A DNA stretch of 64,000 nt from Glaciihabitans tibetensis (GCF_003003265.1 NZ_PVTL01000007.1:62001-126000); one strand, 5' to 3'. Positions 1-10,434 are shown, counted from the first letter of the stretch. The notes: generated from the sequence alone by a model not told the origin. Numbers and translations: made by a program.

Positions 1-1489
1 TTCCGGTTCCTCCCGCGGGGCAGCCGGTTCCTTGCGCGTAGACCGCAGAGGCCGCCGCTCCCGTGGGGAGGGTGGCTCCCGTCTGGTTGCCGAGTGCGTC
101 ATAGCTCAGGGTGGTGACATTGCCGGGCGTAGAGGTAGAAGCAAACGCGTCGGTGCTGGTCGCAACATCGCTGTTCGCGGTCCAGGTCTGCGCGCGCTTG
201 CGGCCGAGGGGGTCGGTGGCGGAAGTGATGCGTCCGGTGGTGTCGATCGCGAAGGTGGACTCGTTGTTGCGGGCGTCTTTCACCTTCGTGGATCCGGCAG
301 CGTAAGTGAAGGTAGTCACGGCGTTCGGGCCGGCGGTAGTGCCGGTGCCGGTGGTGGTGGTCTGGGTGATCGAGGTGACCCGGTGGGTGGTGTTGTAGCC
401 GAGGGTGATTGTCGGATCGGTGGCGTTTGCGCCGAGGGTGATGGTGGCCAGGCGTCCGGTGCTGTCGTAGGTGTACTGGTTTACTTCGCCGTCGGGTTTG
501 GTGACCTTGATGAGCTGTCCGGCACTGTTTTGTTCGTAGCTGGTTTCCCGTCCGGCACTGTCCGCGATGCGCGTCCAGCGGGAACCGTCAGCACTGGCAT
601 ACATATACAGCTGGCGGCCGGCAGTGTCAGTGGCGACCAGTGACACCTGACCGTCGTTGGGGTAGGAGTAGTCGAAGCCGATACCGTTTTTATCGAGGTC
701 GGCCAGCAGCCAGCCGCTGGTGTTGAACAGCAGCTTCTCCCCGGTCGAGTTATAGGTCAGTGTGTAATAGGTGTCGTAGCTGTTCGCCGGGATTGTAGCG
801 GCGCGGGTGAGGGTGGCGTCGAAGCCGGCGGCGGCAACGTATTTGGTGCCGTTCCAGGTGAATGTGACCCGGAAGCCGCTTGGGCCCCAGAACTCTTGTG
901 TGGTGGGGGTTGCTGTCGCGGCTGGGCCGCGCAGGCCGATGCTTTCGGGGGAGAGGGACGAGGACCAGCCGCCGCCGAATTCACCGTCGAGGGCGGCGAG
1001 GCCGTTGTAGAACCGGTCGGAACGCAGCCCGATGCCGGGGGCGGCGATGGATTCATCTGCTGCGGTGATGAGCAGGTTCCCGTTGGCCAGGTTGACCTGC
1101 ATCACGGTGTCGTCGGCCAGCTCGATCTTGTGGAACCCGAAATAGGGCAGTGAGCCCAGGCCGGGGGCAGCAACTGTAGTGCCGGCCGGTGCGCGATTCG
1201 CAGTCCCTCCGCTTGAACCGCCGGCAACACTGCCGGCCCGCAGCTCAGTGGGTGGCTCCCACGCTTCCTCCGGGACAACGGTGTCCGGTTTGGGGTTCCC
1301 GGCGGTGTCGGCCGCGGGCTCCCAGATCGGGTCGGTGTTCGCTCCGGTGTCTTTGAGATGTTCGGCGAGGATCGCCGCGATCTCAGCACGCCCATCCGGG
1401 GCGGCTGCCACCGCGGGTGCAGTTACGACCAGGCTGCTGGCAAGCAGCGCCGTAGTCAGGACAGTACCGAGTAACGCGGAGCGCTTCAT
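1..1489 (-). CDS. Secreted RHS/YD-repeat protein, N-terminal part (3' end beyond window)
   Basis: Reading from ATG at 1489 the frame stays open to the left edge, giving at least 496 residues. It begins with a Sec signal peptide (MKRS, hydrophobic core, then a cut near AVAAAP at about residue 28). An Ala/Pro-rich linker follows, then a DUF6531-like block (MQVNLANGNLLI at about 130), then many YD-type repeats such as YTYDSTGRL and LSYDALGNQT. RHS/YD proteins form hollow beta-shells and often end in a variable toxin tip; that end lies outside the window, so toxin function cannot be judged. A purine-rich GGGGGAT lies just upstream of the ATG. The neighbouring DNA is integrase debris, which suits an accessory locus. 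Confidence 0.85.
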   Translation of the reverse strand, partial: MKRSALLGTVLTTALLASSLVVTAPAVAAAPDGRAEIAAILAEHLKDTGANTDPIWEPAADTAGNPKPDTVVPEEAWEPPTELRAGSVAGGSSGGTANRAPAGTTVAAPGLGSLPYFGFHKIELADDTVMQVNLANGNLLITAADESIAAPGIGLRSDRFYNGLAALDGEFGGGWSSSLSPESIGLRGPAATATPTTQEFWGPSGFRVTFTWNGTKYVAAAGFDATLTRAATIPANSYDTYYTLTYNSTGEKLLFNTSGWLLADLDKNGIGFDYSYPNDGQVSLVATDTAGRQLYMYASADGSRWTRIADSAGRETSYEQNSAGQLIKVTKPDGEVNQYTYDSTGRLATITLGANATDPTITLGYNTTHRVTSITQTTTTGTGTTAGPNAVTTFTYAAGSTKVKDARNNESTFAIDTTGRITSATDPLGRKRAQTWTANSDVATSTDAFASTSTPGNVTTLSYDALGNQTGATLPTGAAASAVYAQGTGCPAGGTG

Positions 1490-1515
1490 TGGGATCCCCC
1501 GTGTGAGTAGGTCAG

Positions 1516-1562
1516 CTCACGTGAGTAATCCCCGTGAATGTGACCACACCCAACCACGTGAG
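1516..1562. promoter_or_regulatory. Pair of CACGTG palindromes upstream of the RHS gene
   Basis: A perfect 10-bp palindrome CTCACGTGAG lies at 1516-1525, and a near copy CCACGTGAG at 1554-1562, 38 bp further away. Both are within 75 bp of the RHS start codon on its upstream side, where an operator or activator site would sit. No cognate regulator is recognised. Confidence 0.35.
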
Positions 1563-2439
1563 CAAACCCCAGCACCAGCAAATCTTCTGGAAACTGTTGG
1601 GGCTTGCGAAGCGGAAAACAACAGGCGTATAAGACCGTTCCGGCGCCGGGATGCCGCGCAGGGAACGCCGCGAAAATCCCCATATCAGCACTTAGAACGC
1701 AGACGCGGGATGGCGAATGCGGCAGCGGAGCCGCCGCCACCGACCAGGGTGCTGAGCCGGCTTTACCGCCTAGCCCGGTGAAAGGCGTTTCTCTTGGAGC
1801 GGCGGATCGTATTTCACGGGGTGCCCGTTATGTGACTTGGTCAGCGTGGTCGTGCTGGAGGCCGGGGGAGTGGTCCCGGTATACGTCACGACGAACCGCT
1901 GCGGGCGGTCGCCTCAGTAATAGCTGGCCCTGCCGATCTGCAGAGCTCCCGGGACGTAGCCCGGGAAGAAAAGGATTGGGAGCCGCGGCGCGGCGCTGTT
2001 CTGAACGGGTTCTATCTGACCTTTTTGGCTGCCGATCGTAGCTCGCTGCGTTTCTGCATTGCGGGCTTTCGCGGCATATCCCGCTTCGCTTGCGGTATTC
2101 CACGACCCTCCATTTCGTCACTTCTCTCGCAATCGATTCATCTGCCAGAAGGCAAAGAAAACGGTTGTACGGGACAAACACAGATGGACATCACCGAGGA
2201 CACCCACGCACAGCATCAGGCCGACTCCGACAGGTTCTACCGCCAGTTAGAACAGGCCGGCCCGGCACACATTTCCGCCATCGCTCAGGAAGGCACCCGC
2301 AGCGCGCAGCTGGACATCATCGTCCGCGACAGCGCCCAGTGGCGCCAGACCTACTCACAGAAAGACGCCGCGAACCGTGTCCACGGGGCGGCGAGGAATA
2401 GCGCAGAGCGTGACCGCGCCCGGTATGCCCGGTCGAAGC
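1563..2439. other. Gene-poor stretch of decayed accessory DNA
   Basis: No convincing gene is seen. Open frames exist on both strands, but their translations are Arg/Ala/Pro-rich and resemble no family I know. The stretch from 2184 (ATGGACATCACC, reading MDITEDTHAQHQADSD and onward) has a more protein-like composition and may be the 5' fragment of a lost mobile-element gene joined to the integrase remnant downstream. Confidence 0.4.
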
Positions 2440-2777
2440 GACGCTATTACGTCACCGCGATTACCCGATCCCTGCTGCCCTCGCCGCGGAGCTGCCGTCG
2501 CGGGTGGTTTGACCAAGGCGCGGTTCGGATCGGACGACCGGGGCCCACCCCGCACGAGATGCGCCACACCGCTGCCAGCCTCGCGATCAGCGCCGGAGCA
2601 AACGTGAAAGCAGTCCAACGAGTGTTAGGTCACGCGTCGGCTTCGGTCACCCTTGATGTGTATTCGGACCTCTTCGACACTGATCTAGATGCAGTCTCCG
2701 CGGCGCTCGATGAGGCCATAGTGAAATCAAATGTTGCCATTCTGTTGCCAGAAGGAGCTTTGATTTCTAGGGACTAA
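2440..2777 (+). pseudogene. Tyrosine integrase remnant (C-terminal catalytic domain only)
   Basis: From about 2520 the frame reads the end of a phage-type integrase: HEMRHTAASLAISAG (the H-x-x-R box), QRVLGHASASVTLDVY (the second His and the nucleophilic Tyr), then DLFDTDLDAVSAALDEA. Just upstream, in another frame (about 2460-2510), DYPIPAALAAELPSRVV followed by a stop looks like the preceding part of the same domain, implying a frameshift. The N-terminal two thirds are missing. It sits 35 bp from the 3' end of tRNA-Thr, the usual place for an integrase of an element inserted in a tRNA gene. Confidence 0.75.
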
Positions 2778-2812
2778 TCTACAACACCAGGTCTGACCAG
2801 CTACTTTCTTGG

Positions 2813-2887
2813 GGCCCCCTGTCGGATTCGAACCGACGACCCCCGCTTTACAAGAGCGGTGCTCTGGCCAGGCTGAGCTAAGGGGGC
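2813..2887 (-). tRNA. tRNA-Thr(TGT)
   Basis: The cloverleaf folds cleanly: acceptor GCCCCCT/AGGGGGC, D-arm GCTC/GAGC, anticodon stem CCGCT/AGCGG around loop CTTGTAA (anticodon TGT), and T-arm GTCGG/CCGAC with TTCGAAT. CCA appears to be encoded (2812-2810). The integrase remnant faces its 3' end, so this tRNA may have been an attachment site; no second copy of the 3' end was seen in the window. Confidence 0.95.
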
Positions 2888-2995
2888 AAACGACCACTTA
2901 GATCCTAGCTTGACCAGAGCGCCACCGAATGCGCGCTGGCGTTGCAACTGCCGAGCGCGATGAGTGCAACCGCCGATACCAGCGCCCACAAGCGC

Positions 2996-3541
2996 CTACA
3001 GCTGCGAAAGCACAGACTCCGGATCGAACTTCGACTTCTTCTCCGGCTTGACCTTCTCCGGCAGCCCGCCGACGTAGAGCCAGCCGAAGAGGCGCTCGTT
3101 GTCGGCGAGGCCGTGCAGTTCGCGCACAGCGGGAGCATCCACGTGCGGACCGGTGCGCCACATCACTCCCCAGCCGGCGTCGTGCAACAGGAGACTGAGG
3201 GTGTGCGCGACACCAGCGGTCGCGACATCCTGCTCCCACGGCAACACCTTGTGACTGGGCTTGTTTACGGCGACCACAGCGATCAGCAGCGACGCGCGCA
3301 GCGGCTTCGACGCGAGCTTCTCGGCGTGGTGACCCTCGAGTCCGACTGCTTCGGCGAAAGCGGTGCCCAGGCGCGAGCGCGCATCATCCCGCAATTCAAT
3401 AAGACGCCAGGGGCGCAGAGAACCGTAGTCCGCCACCGACGCCGCAGCCGCCACCAACGGCAGCAGCTCGGCGTGGGTGGGCGCATCGGAAGTCACCTTG
3501 GAATGGGACTTCCGCGCGGCCACGGCGTCGAGAAGGCTCAC
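2996..3541 (-). CDS. Nitroreductase-family protein
   Basis: A 181-residue FMN-dependent nitroreductase-like protein that probably reduces nitro or quinone compounds with NAD(P)H. Visible family features are the SLRPWRLIEL segment near the N-terminus and the C-terminal GLADNERLFGWLYVGGLPE region typical of small NfsB/YdjA-like members. I place the start at GTG 3541, which overlaps the stop of msrB by 4 bp (GTGA), indicating translational coupling; the longer open frame upstream is only the shadow of msrB. The C-terminus is Lys-rich (VKPEKKSKFD). The pairing with MsrB suggests a redox-stress operon, which is inference. Confidence 0.82.
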   Translation of the reverse strand: MSLLDAVAARKSHSKVTSDAPTHAELLPLVAAAASVADYGSLRPWRLIELRDDARSRLGTAFAEAVGLEGHHAEKLASKPLRASLLIAVVAVNKPSHKVLPWEQDVATAGVAHTLSLLLHDAGWGVMWRTGPHVDAPAVRELHGLADNERLFGWLYVGGLPEKVKPEKKSKFDPESVLSQL

Positions 3542-3936
3542 TCTTCCTTGAACTCGAGCGAGAGCGAGTTCATGCAGTACCGGTCGCCGGTGGGCGTCTG
3601 GTACGCGTCGTCGAAGAGGTGGCCGAGGTGCGATCCGCAGCTGCCACAGAGGATCTCGGTGCGCACCATGCCCAGTGACTTGTCGGTCTTTAGCTCGACG
3701 GCCTCCGGGTTGATTGCCTCGTAGAAGCTTGGCCAGCCGCTGCCGGACTCGAACTTCGCGCCGCTCTTGAACAGCTCGGCGTGGCAGGCGCCGCAGGTGT
3801 AGGTTCCGGGACGCTTCTCGTCGAGCAGCGCGCCCGACCACGGACGCTCGGTGGCGGCCTCACGCAGAATCTTGTACTGCACGGGTCCGAGCTCGGCAAG
3901 CCACTGCTCTTCGGTCTTCTCTACCTTGTACGTCAT
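3538..3936 (-). CDS. msrB: Peptide-methionine (R)-S-oxide reductase MsrB
   Basis: A 132-residue enzyme that reduces the R-epimer of methionine sulfoxide in proteins using thioredoxin. The two zinc-binding CxxC pairs (CGACH near residue 48, CGSCGSH near 97) are present, as are GSGWPSFY and the catalytic Cys in RYCMNSLSL near the C-terminus. Length is normal for the family. Start is ATG 3936, with a purine-rich GAGGG upstream. It is the first gene of a two-gene operon with the overlapping nitroreductase. Confidence 0.95.
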   Translation of the reverse strand: MTYKVEKTEEQWLAELGPVQYKILREAATERPWSGALLDEKRPGTYTCGACHAELFKSGAKFESGSGWPSFYEAINPEAVELKTDKSLGMVRTEILCGSCGSHLGHLFDDAYQTPTGDRYCMNSLSLEFKEE

Positions 3937-3995
3937 AGTGCCCTCCTCAGGGGTGGAACAGGGAAGGAGTCTTCCGCTCTATTAAACTCACGACC

Positions 3996-4454
3996 ATGTC
4001 TGATTGTTCCGTTGTGACCAAGTCGTGGGGCGAACTCACAACTGATGAGCTGTATTCGTTCCTGAAGCTGCGAACGGATGTTTTTTACGTCGAACAGAAG
4101 GTGGATGACGAGGAGCTCGACAACCGCGACAGGGAAGAGTCCACCGAGCACTACTGGATCTCCGACGACGCAGGCACCGCCGCCTACCTCCGCGTGCTCG
4201 TCGATTCGACCGCCGAGCACCTCGACGCCCACCGCATCATCGGCCGGGTGGTGGTGCGCAGGGACCGCCGCGGCGAAGGACTCGCGCAGGCCCTGCTCCG
4301 CCAAGTGATCTCCACGCACGGCGGCGAAGCCATGCTGCTGCACGCTCAGGTCTACGCGGCGCCGCTCTACGCGAAGGCCGGCTTCGTGCCGTTCGGCGAC
4401 GCGTACAGCGAAGCGGGCATCGCGCACCAGTCGATGTACCGCGCCGGCGAGTGA
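3996..4454 (+). CDS. ElaA-family GNAT N-acetyltransferase
   Basis: A 152-residue GNAT fold of the ElaA type. The diagnostic N-terminus (ELYSFLKLRTDVFYVEQ) is present, followed by the acetyl-CoA loop RRDRRGEGLAQALL and the C-terminal HAQVYAAPLYAKAGFVP. The acetyl acceptor of ElaA proteins is not settled, so the substrate is left open. Start is ATG 3996, divergent from msrB with a 59-bp gap. The next gene begins 4 bp after the stop, so the two are probably cotranscribed. Confidence 0.9.
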   Translation: MSDCSVVTKSWGELTTDELYSFLKLRTDVFYVEQKVDDEELDNRDREESTEHYWISDDAGTAAYLRVLVDSTAEHLDAHRIIGRVVVRRDRRGEGLAQALLRQVISTHGGEAMLLHAQVYAAPLYAKAGFVPFGDAYSEAGIAHQSMYRAGE

Positions 4455-4458
4455 AGAA

Positions 4459-5478
4459 GTGAACGAGCACGCGGACGTTCCTTATATAGAGCAGTGGTAC
4501 CGCCGCTTCGCCACCTCCAAGCTGGCGGGCCAGTCCGACCTCTACCGCAGCTGGGCGCTCGGTGTCGCCGACGACACGGAGCTGCTGCGCCTGCTCTGCG
4601 AGCTGCCCCGCGAGAAGCGCCAACCGCACCTCGTCTTCGCGGTGTCCCGGCTGCTCGGCGCGCCGGAGGGGGAGTACCGGCAGTGGCAGCAATGGATGCT
4701 CGCGCACTGGCCGCGGGTGCGCGCCGAGGCGCTCGTGCGCACCACCCAGACCAACGAACCCGGGCGCTGCGCCGCGATCCTCCCGCTCCTCGCCCAGATC
4801 GACGGCCCGATCGCGCTTCTCGAGGTGGGCACCTCCGCCGGGCTCTGCCTGTATCCCGACCGGTACAGCTACGACTACGTGGTCGACAGAGCGGCCGGGC
4901 CGGTGACGCTCCGGCTCGACCCGGCCGACGGTCCGAGCGAGGTGGTGCTGCGCTGCGAGGTGACCGGCAACGCCCCGCTGCCCACCGCGATGCCCGACAT
5001 CGTCTGGCGCGCCGGAATCGACCTCGCACCCCTCGACGTCACCGACCCCGCCGACGTGCGCTGGCTGCAGATGCTGGTCGGACCCGAGCAGCAGGACCGC
5101 CGCGACCGCATCGCCGCAGCAGCACAGATCGTGCGCCAGGATCCGCCGCATTTGGTGGCGGGGGATGTCACGGCCGCGCTCGCCGCCGTGGCAACCAGCG
5201 CGCCAGCAGACGCAACCCTGGTGGTGCTCGTCGTGGGTGTGCTGGTCTACCTCGGCCCGCAGCAGCGCTCCGCGTTCACCGAAGCGCTCGCCGAACTCGC
5301 GGACTACGGCGCCCGCTGGATCTCGCTCGAGGACGCCCCGGTATTCCCTGCCATGGCCGAAGCCTTCGATGAGAACCCCGCCCCGCGCCCCGGCCTGTTT
5401 CCGCTCACCCTCGACGGTGACCCGGTCGCCTGGTGTTCCCCGCACGGCCAGAGCATCGCCTGGATCGCGGAGCCCTAA
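4459..5478 (+). CDS. DUF2332 protein
   Basis: A 339-residue DUF2332 protein. The family shows a Rossmann-like core, visible here as PIALLEVGTSAGLCLYPDRY around residue 117, preceded by TNEPGRCAAILPLL; this resembles a methyltransferase fold but no activity is established. The C-terminal part (LVVLVVGVLVYLGPQQR, then WISLEDAPVF) fits the family. GTG start at 4459, 4 bp after the preceding acetyltransferase gene, suggests an operon. No signal peptide or membrane segment is visible. Confidence 0.85.
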   Translation: MNEHADVPYIEQWYRRFATSKLAGQSDLYRSWALGVADDTELLRLLCELPREKRQPHLVFAVSRLLGAPEGEYRQWQQWMLAHWPRVRAEALVRTTQTNEPGRCAAILPLLAQIDGPIALLEVGTSAGLCLYPDRYSYDYVVDRAAGPVTLRLDPADGPSEVVLRCEVTGNAPLPTAMPDIVWRAGIDLAPLDVTDPADVRWLQMLVGPEQQDRRDRIAAAAQIVRQDPPHLVAGDVTAALAAVATSAPADATLVVLVVGVLVYLGPQQRSAFTEALAELADYGARWISLEDAPVFPAMAEAFDENPAPRPGLFPLTLDGDPVAWCSPHGQSIAWIAEP

Positions 5479-5993
5479 CGCCGAGCGGATGCCGCGTGCC
5501 GCCAGCCACCCCGCCCCGAGGCATCCCACACTTCACGTCGATCCCGAACCACCCCACACCCCGACGGCGCGCCCCGTCGCCCTCGCTCCCTCGCGCCGCC
5601 TCACCTCCGCTGTCACCCCGCCGACCGGGCAGCAGTCGACGATGCTTCTCGCCCACCGGGCAGCAGTCGACTATCGCGCTTGCCCACAGGACAGCACCGC
5701 GCCTTCCGCGCCCAAAAGGGGGTCGATAGCTGGCCGGTCGGTTTCGCGACACTCCAGGTTGCTGTCCGTTGGGTTGACGGCACCGTAGGTTCCTGTCCGC
5801 TCGATGGTCGCGGCCTCCGGTGTAGTCGCAGGATCGAGCTCGCTGCGAAGCACGAAGTTCGCTGCAGGCGCTCTCTGGCGGCAGCGGCTCGTGACGCACC
5901 GGGCCCGGAGAGACAAATCGGCGCGCGGCGGGCACGTCATCCCGGACCCTCAGGCGGCCCGACTTAGGATTGCGGCGAGGAAGGGTCAGGAAT
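5479..5993. other. 515-bp gap with a degenerate tandem repeat and no convincing gene
   Basis: No open frame here has coding character. The left half is C-rich and contains the 31-bp repeat annotated separately. The right half leads to the promoter region and ribosome binding site (GAGGAAGGG, about 5980) of the DUF3263 gene. Confidence 0.5.
5624..5713. repeat. Degenerate tandem repeat, 31-bp unit, three copies
   Basis: Copy 1 (5624-5654) and copy 2 (5655-5685) both begin ACCGGGCAGCAGTCGAC and end CGCCC or TGCCC, with the same length. A shorter diverged third copy (5686-5713) begins ACAGGACAGCAC. The spacing is exact between copies 1 and 2. Function unknown. Confidence 0.7.
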
Positions 5994-6461
5994 ATGCCGG
6001 TACGGCCGAATGCACCCAGCGCCGACCCACTCGACGCTGACTCGCACGACACCGACCCCGCGCCCGCGCCCGCCATCGATCCTGAGCCCGTCGCCACCGA
6101 TCCACCCGCCACCCGCCCCGATTCTGATCCCGATCCCGACCCCGAACCCACCCCCGCAGCACAACCGCCGCTCCTCAGCGAGCGCGACCTGCGGGTGCTC
6201 GACTTCGAGCGGCGGTGGTGGCGTCATGCCGGCGCGAAGGAGGAGGCGATCCGCGCAGAGTTTGATCTTCCCGCTGCCCGGTACTATCAGTTGCTGAACG
6301 CCGTGATCGATCTCCCCGGCGCAACCCGAACCGACCCGATGCTCGTCAAGCGATTGCAGCGGGCCCGCGCCGAACGGTTGCAGGCGAGATCTGCCCGGGC
6401 GTTTACGACCCCCACGGGCAGGCAATCCAGCGGCCCTCCAAACTCGGAATCGAACGACTAA
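5994..6461 (+). CDS. DUF3263 protein
   Basis: A 155-residue protein with two parts. Residues 1-60 are low complexity, rich in Asp and Pro, and likely disordered. Residues 62-115 are the DUF3263 domain (LSERDLRVLDFERRWWRHAGAKEE, then FDLPAARYYQLLNAV), a small helical DNA-binding-like domain common in actinobacteria. ATG 5994 is preferred over an in-frame start 24 bp upstream because a good AGGAAGG sits just before it. The LytR_C protein follows after 3 bp; this pair is regularly adjacent in actinobacteria. Function is unknown. Confidence 0.82.
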   Translation: MPVRPNAPSADPLDADSHDTDPAPAPAIDPEPVATDPPATRPDSDPDPDPEPTPAAQPPLLSERDLRVLDFERRWWRHAGAKEEAIRAEFDLPAARYYQLLNAVIDLPGATRTDPMLVKRLQRARAERLQARSARAFTTPTGRQSSGPPNSESND

Positions 6462-6464
6462 GAC

Positions 6465-7016
6465 ATGGCGAATTTCCCCAAGGACCGTTTCGATACGCTC
6501 CCGGACGATCTGGTACGCGTGGGTGCCCATCGCGCACCGAAGCGTGCGGGCGCGGGATGGATCACGTTCGCCTGGGCGGCCCTGGCGACCGGCGTGCTCG
6601 TGGGCGCCGGACTGATCGGTGTCGGCATCCTTGATTCGTCACTGTCCTTCACTGAGCCGACGTCCGAGGCGGCGCCGGGGGGCACCACGGTGCCGACCGC
6701 CGAGCCCGTCACCGATCCGGCGACCGTTGCCGATCGCGAGATCACCGTCACGGTGCTTAACGGCACGGCAACCGCCGGCCTGCAGGATGACGCGGCCACC
6801 GTGCTCGAAGACCAGGGCTGGACCATCGGATCGCAGGCCTCCTCGAGCGCCACCGACATCACGCAGACCATCGTCTACTACTCCGACGCCGCCAACGAAG
6901 ACGTCGCTCGCGGCATCGTGCTCGCGATCGGTGTCGGCGACGTCCGGCTCAGCGACGCCTATCAGGGCGCCCCGGTGACGGTCGTCGTCGGGTCCGATTT
7001 CGTACCCGCCGGGTAG
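6465..7016 (+). CDS. Membrane protein with LytR C-terminal domain
   Basis: 183 residues: a short cytoplasmic N-terminus, one membrane helix at about 32-54 (ITFAWAALATGVLVGAGLIG), a Thr/Pro/Ala linker, and an extracytoplasmic LytR_C domain from about 88 (ITVTVLNGTATAGLQDDAA to VTVVVGSDF). The domain is the one found at the end of LytR-CpsA-Psr proteins; here it stands alone without the catalytic part. A role in the cell envelope is inferred. It follows the DUF3263 gene after 3 bp, indicating one transcript. Confidence 0.85.
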   Translation: MANFPKDRFDTLPDDLVRVGAHRAPKRAGAGWITFAWAALATGVLVGAGLIGVGILDSSLSFTEPTSEAAPGGTTVPTAEPVTDPATVADREITVTVLNGTATAGLQDDAATVLEDQGWTIGSQASSSATDITQTIVYYSDAANEDVARGIVLAIGVGDVRLSDAYQGAPVTVVVGSDFVPAG

Positions 7017-7209
7017 CAAAAAGCCCTTCCCGCGCCCCCTGCGTAACCGGCGTGTTTCCTAGGCGTTTAATCCGTGAGTATTTTTCCTACACGAGCGGTA
7101 TTTTGGCCGTAAAGGGGGGTCCCTGCTCTGATCTGCTCGGCTAACATCTGGGATTGGTCGGCTCTGGCAACACCGCACGCGCCGCAGGAACACAGCAGGG
7201 GAGTAACAG

Positions 7210-7413
7210 ATGGCGAATGGAACCGTGAAGTGGTTCAACGCTGAAAAGGGCTACGGTTTCATCACCGTCGAAGGCGGAGGACAGGACGTATTCGTTCACT
7301 ACTCCGCCATCGATATGGGTGGATACAAAGTCCTCGAGGAGGGCCAGAACGTGATCTTCGAGGTCGGAACTGGCAGCAAAGGCCCACAGGCGGAGTCGGT
7401 GCGCCTGGCATAG
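7210..7413 (+). CDS. Cold-shock protein, CspA family
   Basis: A 67-residue single cold-shock domain that binds single-stranded RNA or DNA. Both RNP motifs are intact (KGYGFITV and DVFVHYSAI). A strong AGGGGAGTAAC precedes the ATG. About 190 bp without a gene lie upstream; csp genes often have long 5' leaders that act as thermosensors, but I see no specific structure that proves this here. A strong terminator hairpin follows. Confidence 0.95.
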   Translation: MANGTVKWFNAEKGYGFITVEGGGQDVFVHYSAIDMGGYKVLEEGQNVIFEVGTGSKGPQAESVRLA

Positions 7414-7435
7414 TCCCGGCACCACGCCCACTCCA

Positions 7436-7466
7436 CTAGCGCCGTCCACGTCGTGGGCGGCGCTAG
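7436..7466 (+). terminator. Terminator hairpin after the cold-shock gene
   Basis: A 14-bp stem, CTAGCGCCGTCCAC (7436-7449) with GTGGGCGGCGCTAG (7453-7466), has a 3-nt loop and one G-T pair. There is only a weak T-run after it. It lies 22 bp past the csp stop codon and just before the next gene's ribosome binding site. Confidence 0.7.
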
Positions 7467-7487
7467 TCTGTGTCCGGGAAGGCAAAA

Positions 7488-8561
7488 GTGAGCGATTTAT
7501 CAATACCGAGGTCGAAGCGTTCTGCACGGTTGTCGGGGTGGGCAGCCGTGCTGGCTACCGTCGCGCTGACAGCAACGGCGTGCGCGCCCGCGACCACGCC
7601 TGTGGCGTCCACGTCGGCGACGAGCACCCCGACCGCGTCTGCCGCACCGGCGGCACCGGATCCTGTTTTTCTCGCGCCGCTCACCGGGGTGACGATCGCC
7701 GAAGGCTCCGCCGCGAACGCCTCGATCGCCGCGAAGATTGACAATCACCCGGCCGCGCGCCCCCAGGTGTCGATCGAGACCGCCGACATCGTGTTCGAGG
7801 AACTGGTCGAGGGCGGCATGACCCGCTATCTCGCGATCTGGCAGAGCACCATCCCCGCCGAGCTCGGACCGGTGCGCTCGGTGCGCCCGATGGACCCCGA
7901 CATCGTCTCCCCGTTTGGGGGCATCATGGCCTATTCCGGAGGCCAGGCGCGCTTCGTCGCCATGATGCAGGCCTCACCCGTCTATAACGCGATCCACGGC
8001 CAGGCCGACACCGAAAACACGTTCTTCCGCACGCCGACCAAGTCGTCGCCGCACAACGTTCTGGTGAAGGCACAGGACGTGGTCGCCGAGCACACCGATC
8101 TGCCCGCGCCCGCCCAGCAGTTTGGGTACGCCACGGAGACGGTGCCGGCCTCCGCGATGAGCGGCACCGCGACATCCGTCATCAATCTCGTCTTTTCTCA
8201 GATGTCGACGCGTTCATGGACGTGGGATGCCGCCCGCGGCGCTTTTGCTCGCTCGCAGGATGGCGCGACCGACCTGGACACCGCCGGCTCGCCCTACGGC
8301 GCAACGAACGTGCTCGTGCTGCGGGTTCCTGTGACGGTCGAGCAGGATATTCCGAAGTCCGAGCTCGTCGGCACCGGCGAAGCGTGGGTGTCCAGCGGCG
8401 GGCACACCGTGCACGCGACCTGGTCGAAGACGGCAGCAGCCGAGAAAATTACGCTGGTGGATGATGCGGGCGCCCAGATCCTGCTGGCCCCGGGCAACAG
8501 CTGGATCGAGCTGGTTCCCCAGGCCGGTTCGGTCGAGTTGGTTCCACCCACGACCCCCTAG
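7488..8561 (+). CDS. DUF3048 (YerB-like) lipoprotein
   Basis: A secreted lipoprotein of about 357 residues. The lipobox LTATAC marks lipidation in the N-terminal 35 residues, followed by a Thr/Ser/Ala linker. The DUF3048 core then starts with FLAPLTG and continues with AAKIDNHPAARPQ, GGMTRYLAIWQS and GPVRSVRPMD, all hallmarks of the family. GTG 7488 is chosen because GGGAAGG lies upstream at correct spacing; the upstream GTG at 7470 lacks one. The molecular function of DUF3048 is not known; the location is the outer face of the membrane. Confidence 0.85.
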   Translation: MSDLSIPRSKRSARLSGWAAVLATVALTATACAPATTPVASTSATSTPTASAAPAAPDPVFLAPLTGVTIAEGSAANASIAAKIDNHPAARPQVSIETADIVFEELVEGGMTRYLAIWQSTIPAELGPVRSVRPMDPDIVSPFGGIMAYSGGQARFVAMMQASPVYNAIHGQADTENTFFRTPTKSSPHNVLVKAQDVVAEHTDLPAPAQQFGYATETVPASAMSGTATSVINLVFSQMSTRSWTWDAARGAFARSQDGATDLDTAGSPYGATNVLVLRVPVTVEQDIPKSELVGTGEAWVSSGGHTVHATWSKTAAAEKITLVDDAGAQILLAPGNSWIELVPQAGSVELVPPTTP

Positions 8562-8601
8562 CTCCCTTCGGGTCGACAGGTTTCTGCACTGCCGGAGCTG
8601 T

Positions 8602-8628
8602 CTTGCACTCACCAGTGTCGAGTGCTAA
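8602..8628. promoter_or_regulatory. CIRCE element 1 (HrcA operator) upstream of groEL
   Basis: Right arm GAGTGCTAA (8620-8628) is perfect, the spacer is 9 bp, and the left arm CTTGCACTC differs from the consensus TTAGCACTC at two positions. It lies about 80-105 bp upstream of the groEL start. HrcA repression of GroEL is the standard role. Confidence 0.93.
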
Positions 8629-8634
8629 TTTTGA

Positions 8635-10335
<1,701 letters not shown>

Positions 10336-10360
10336 GACTTAGCTCCTAGGGCCCCGGCCC

Positions 10361-10393
10361 ACAGCACGTCAGCACCACAGCACGTCAGCACCA
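10361..10393. repeat. Short direct repeat, 16-bp unit, two copies
   Basis: CACAGCACGTCAGCAC occurs twice in tandem between the groEL stop codon and its terminator. Likely a slippage product with no known function. Confidence 0.65.
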
Positions 10394-10398
10394 CAGTC

Positions 10399-10434
10399 GC
10401 AGAGGCGGCTTCCCTTCGGGGGAGTCGCCTCTGC
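10399..10434 (+). terminator. Terminator after groEL
   Basis: Inverted repeat GCAGAGGCGGCT / AGTCGCCTCTGC with an inner TCCC-TTCG-GGGG part forms a strong extended hairpin. It lies 64 bp past the groEL stop. Confidence 0.8.
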
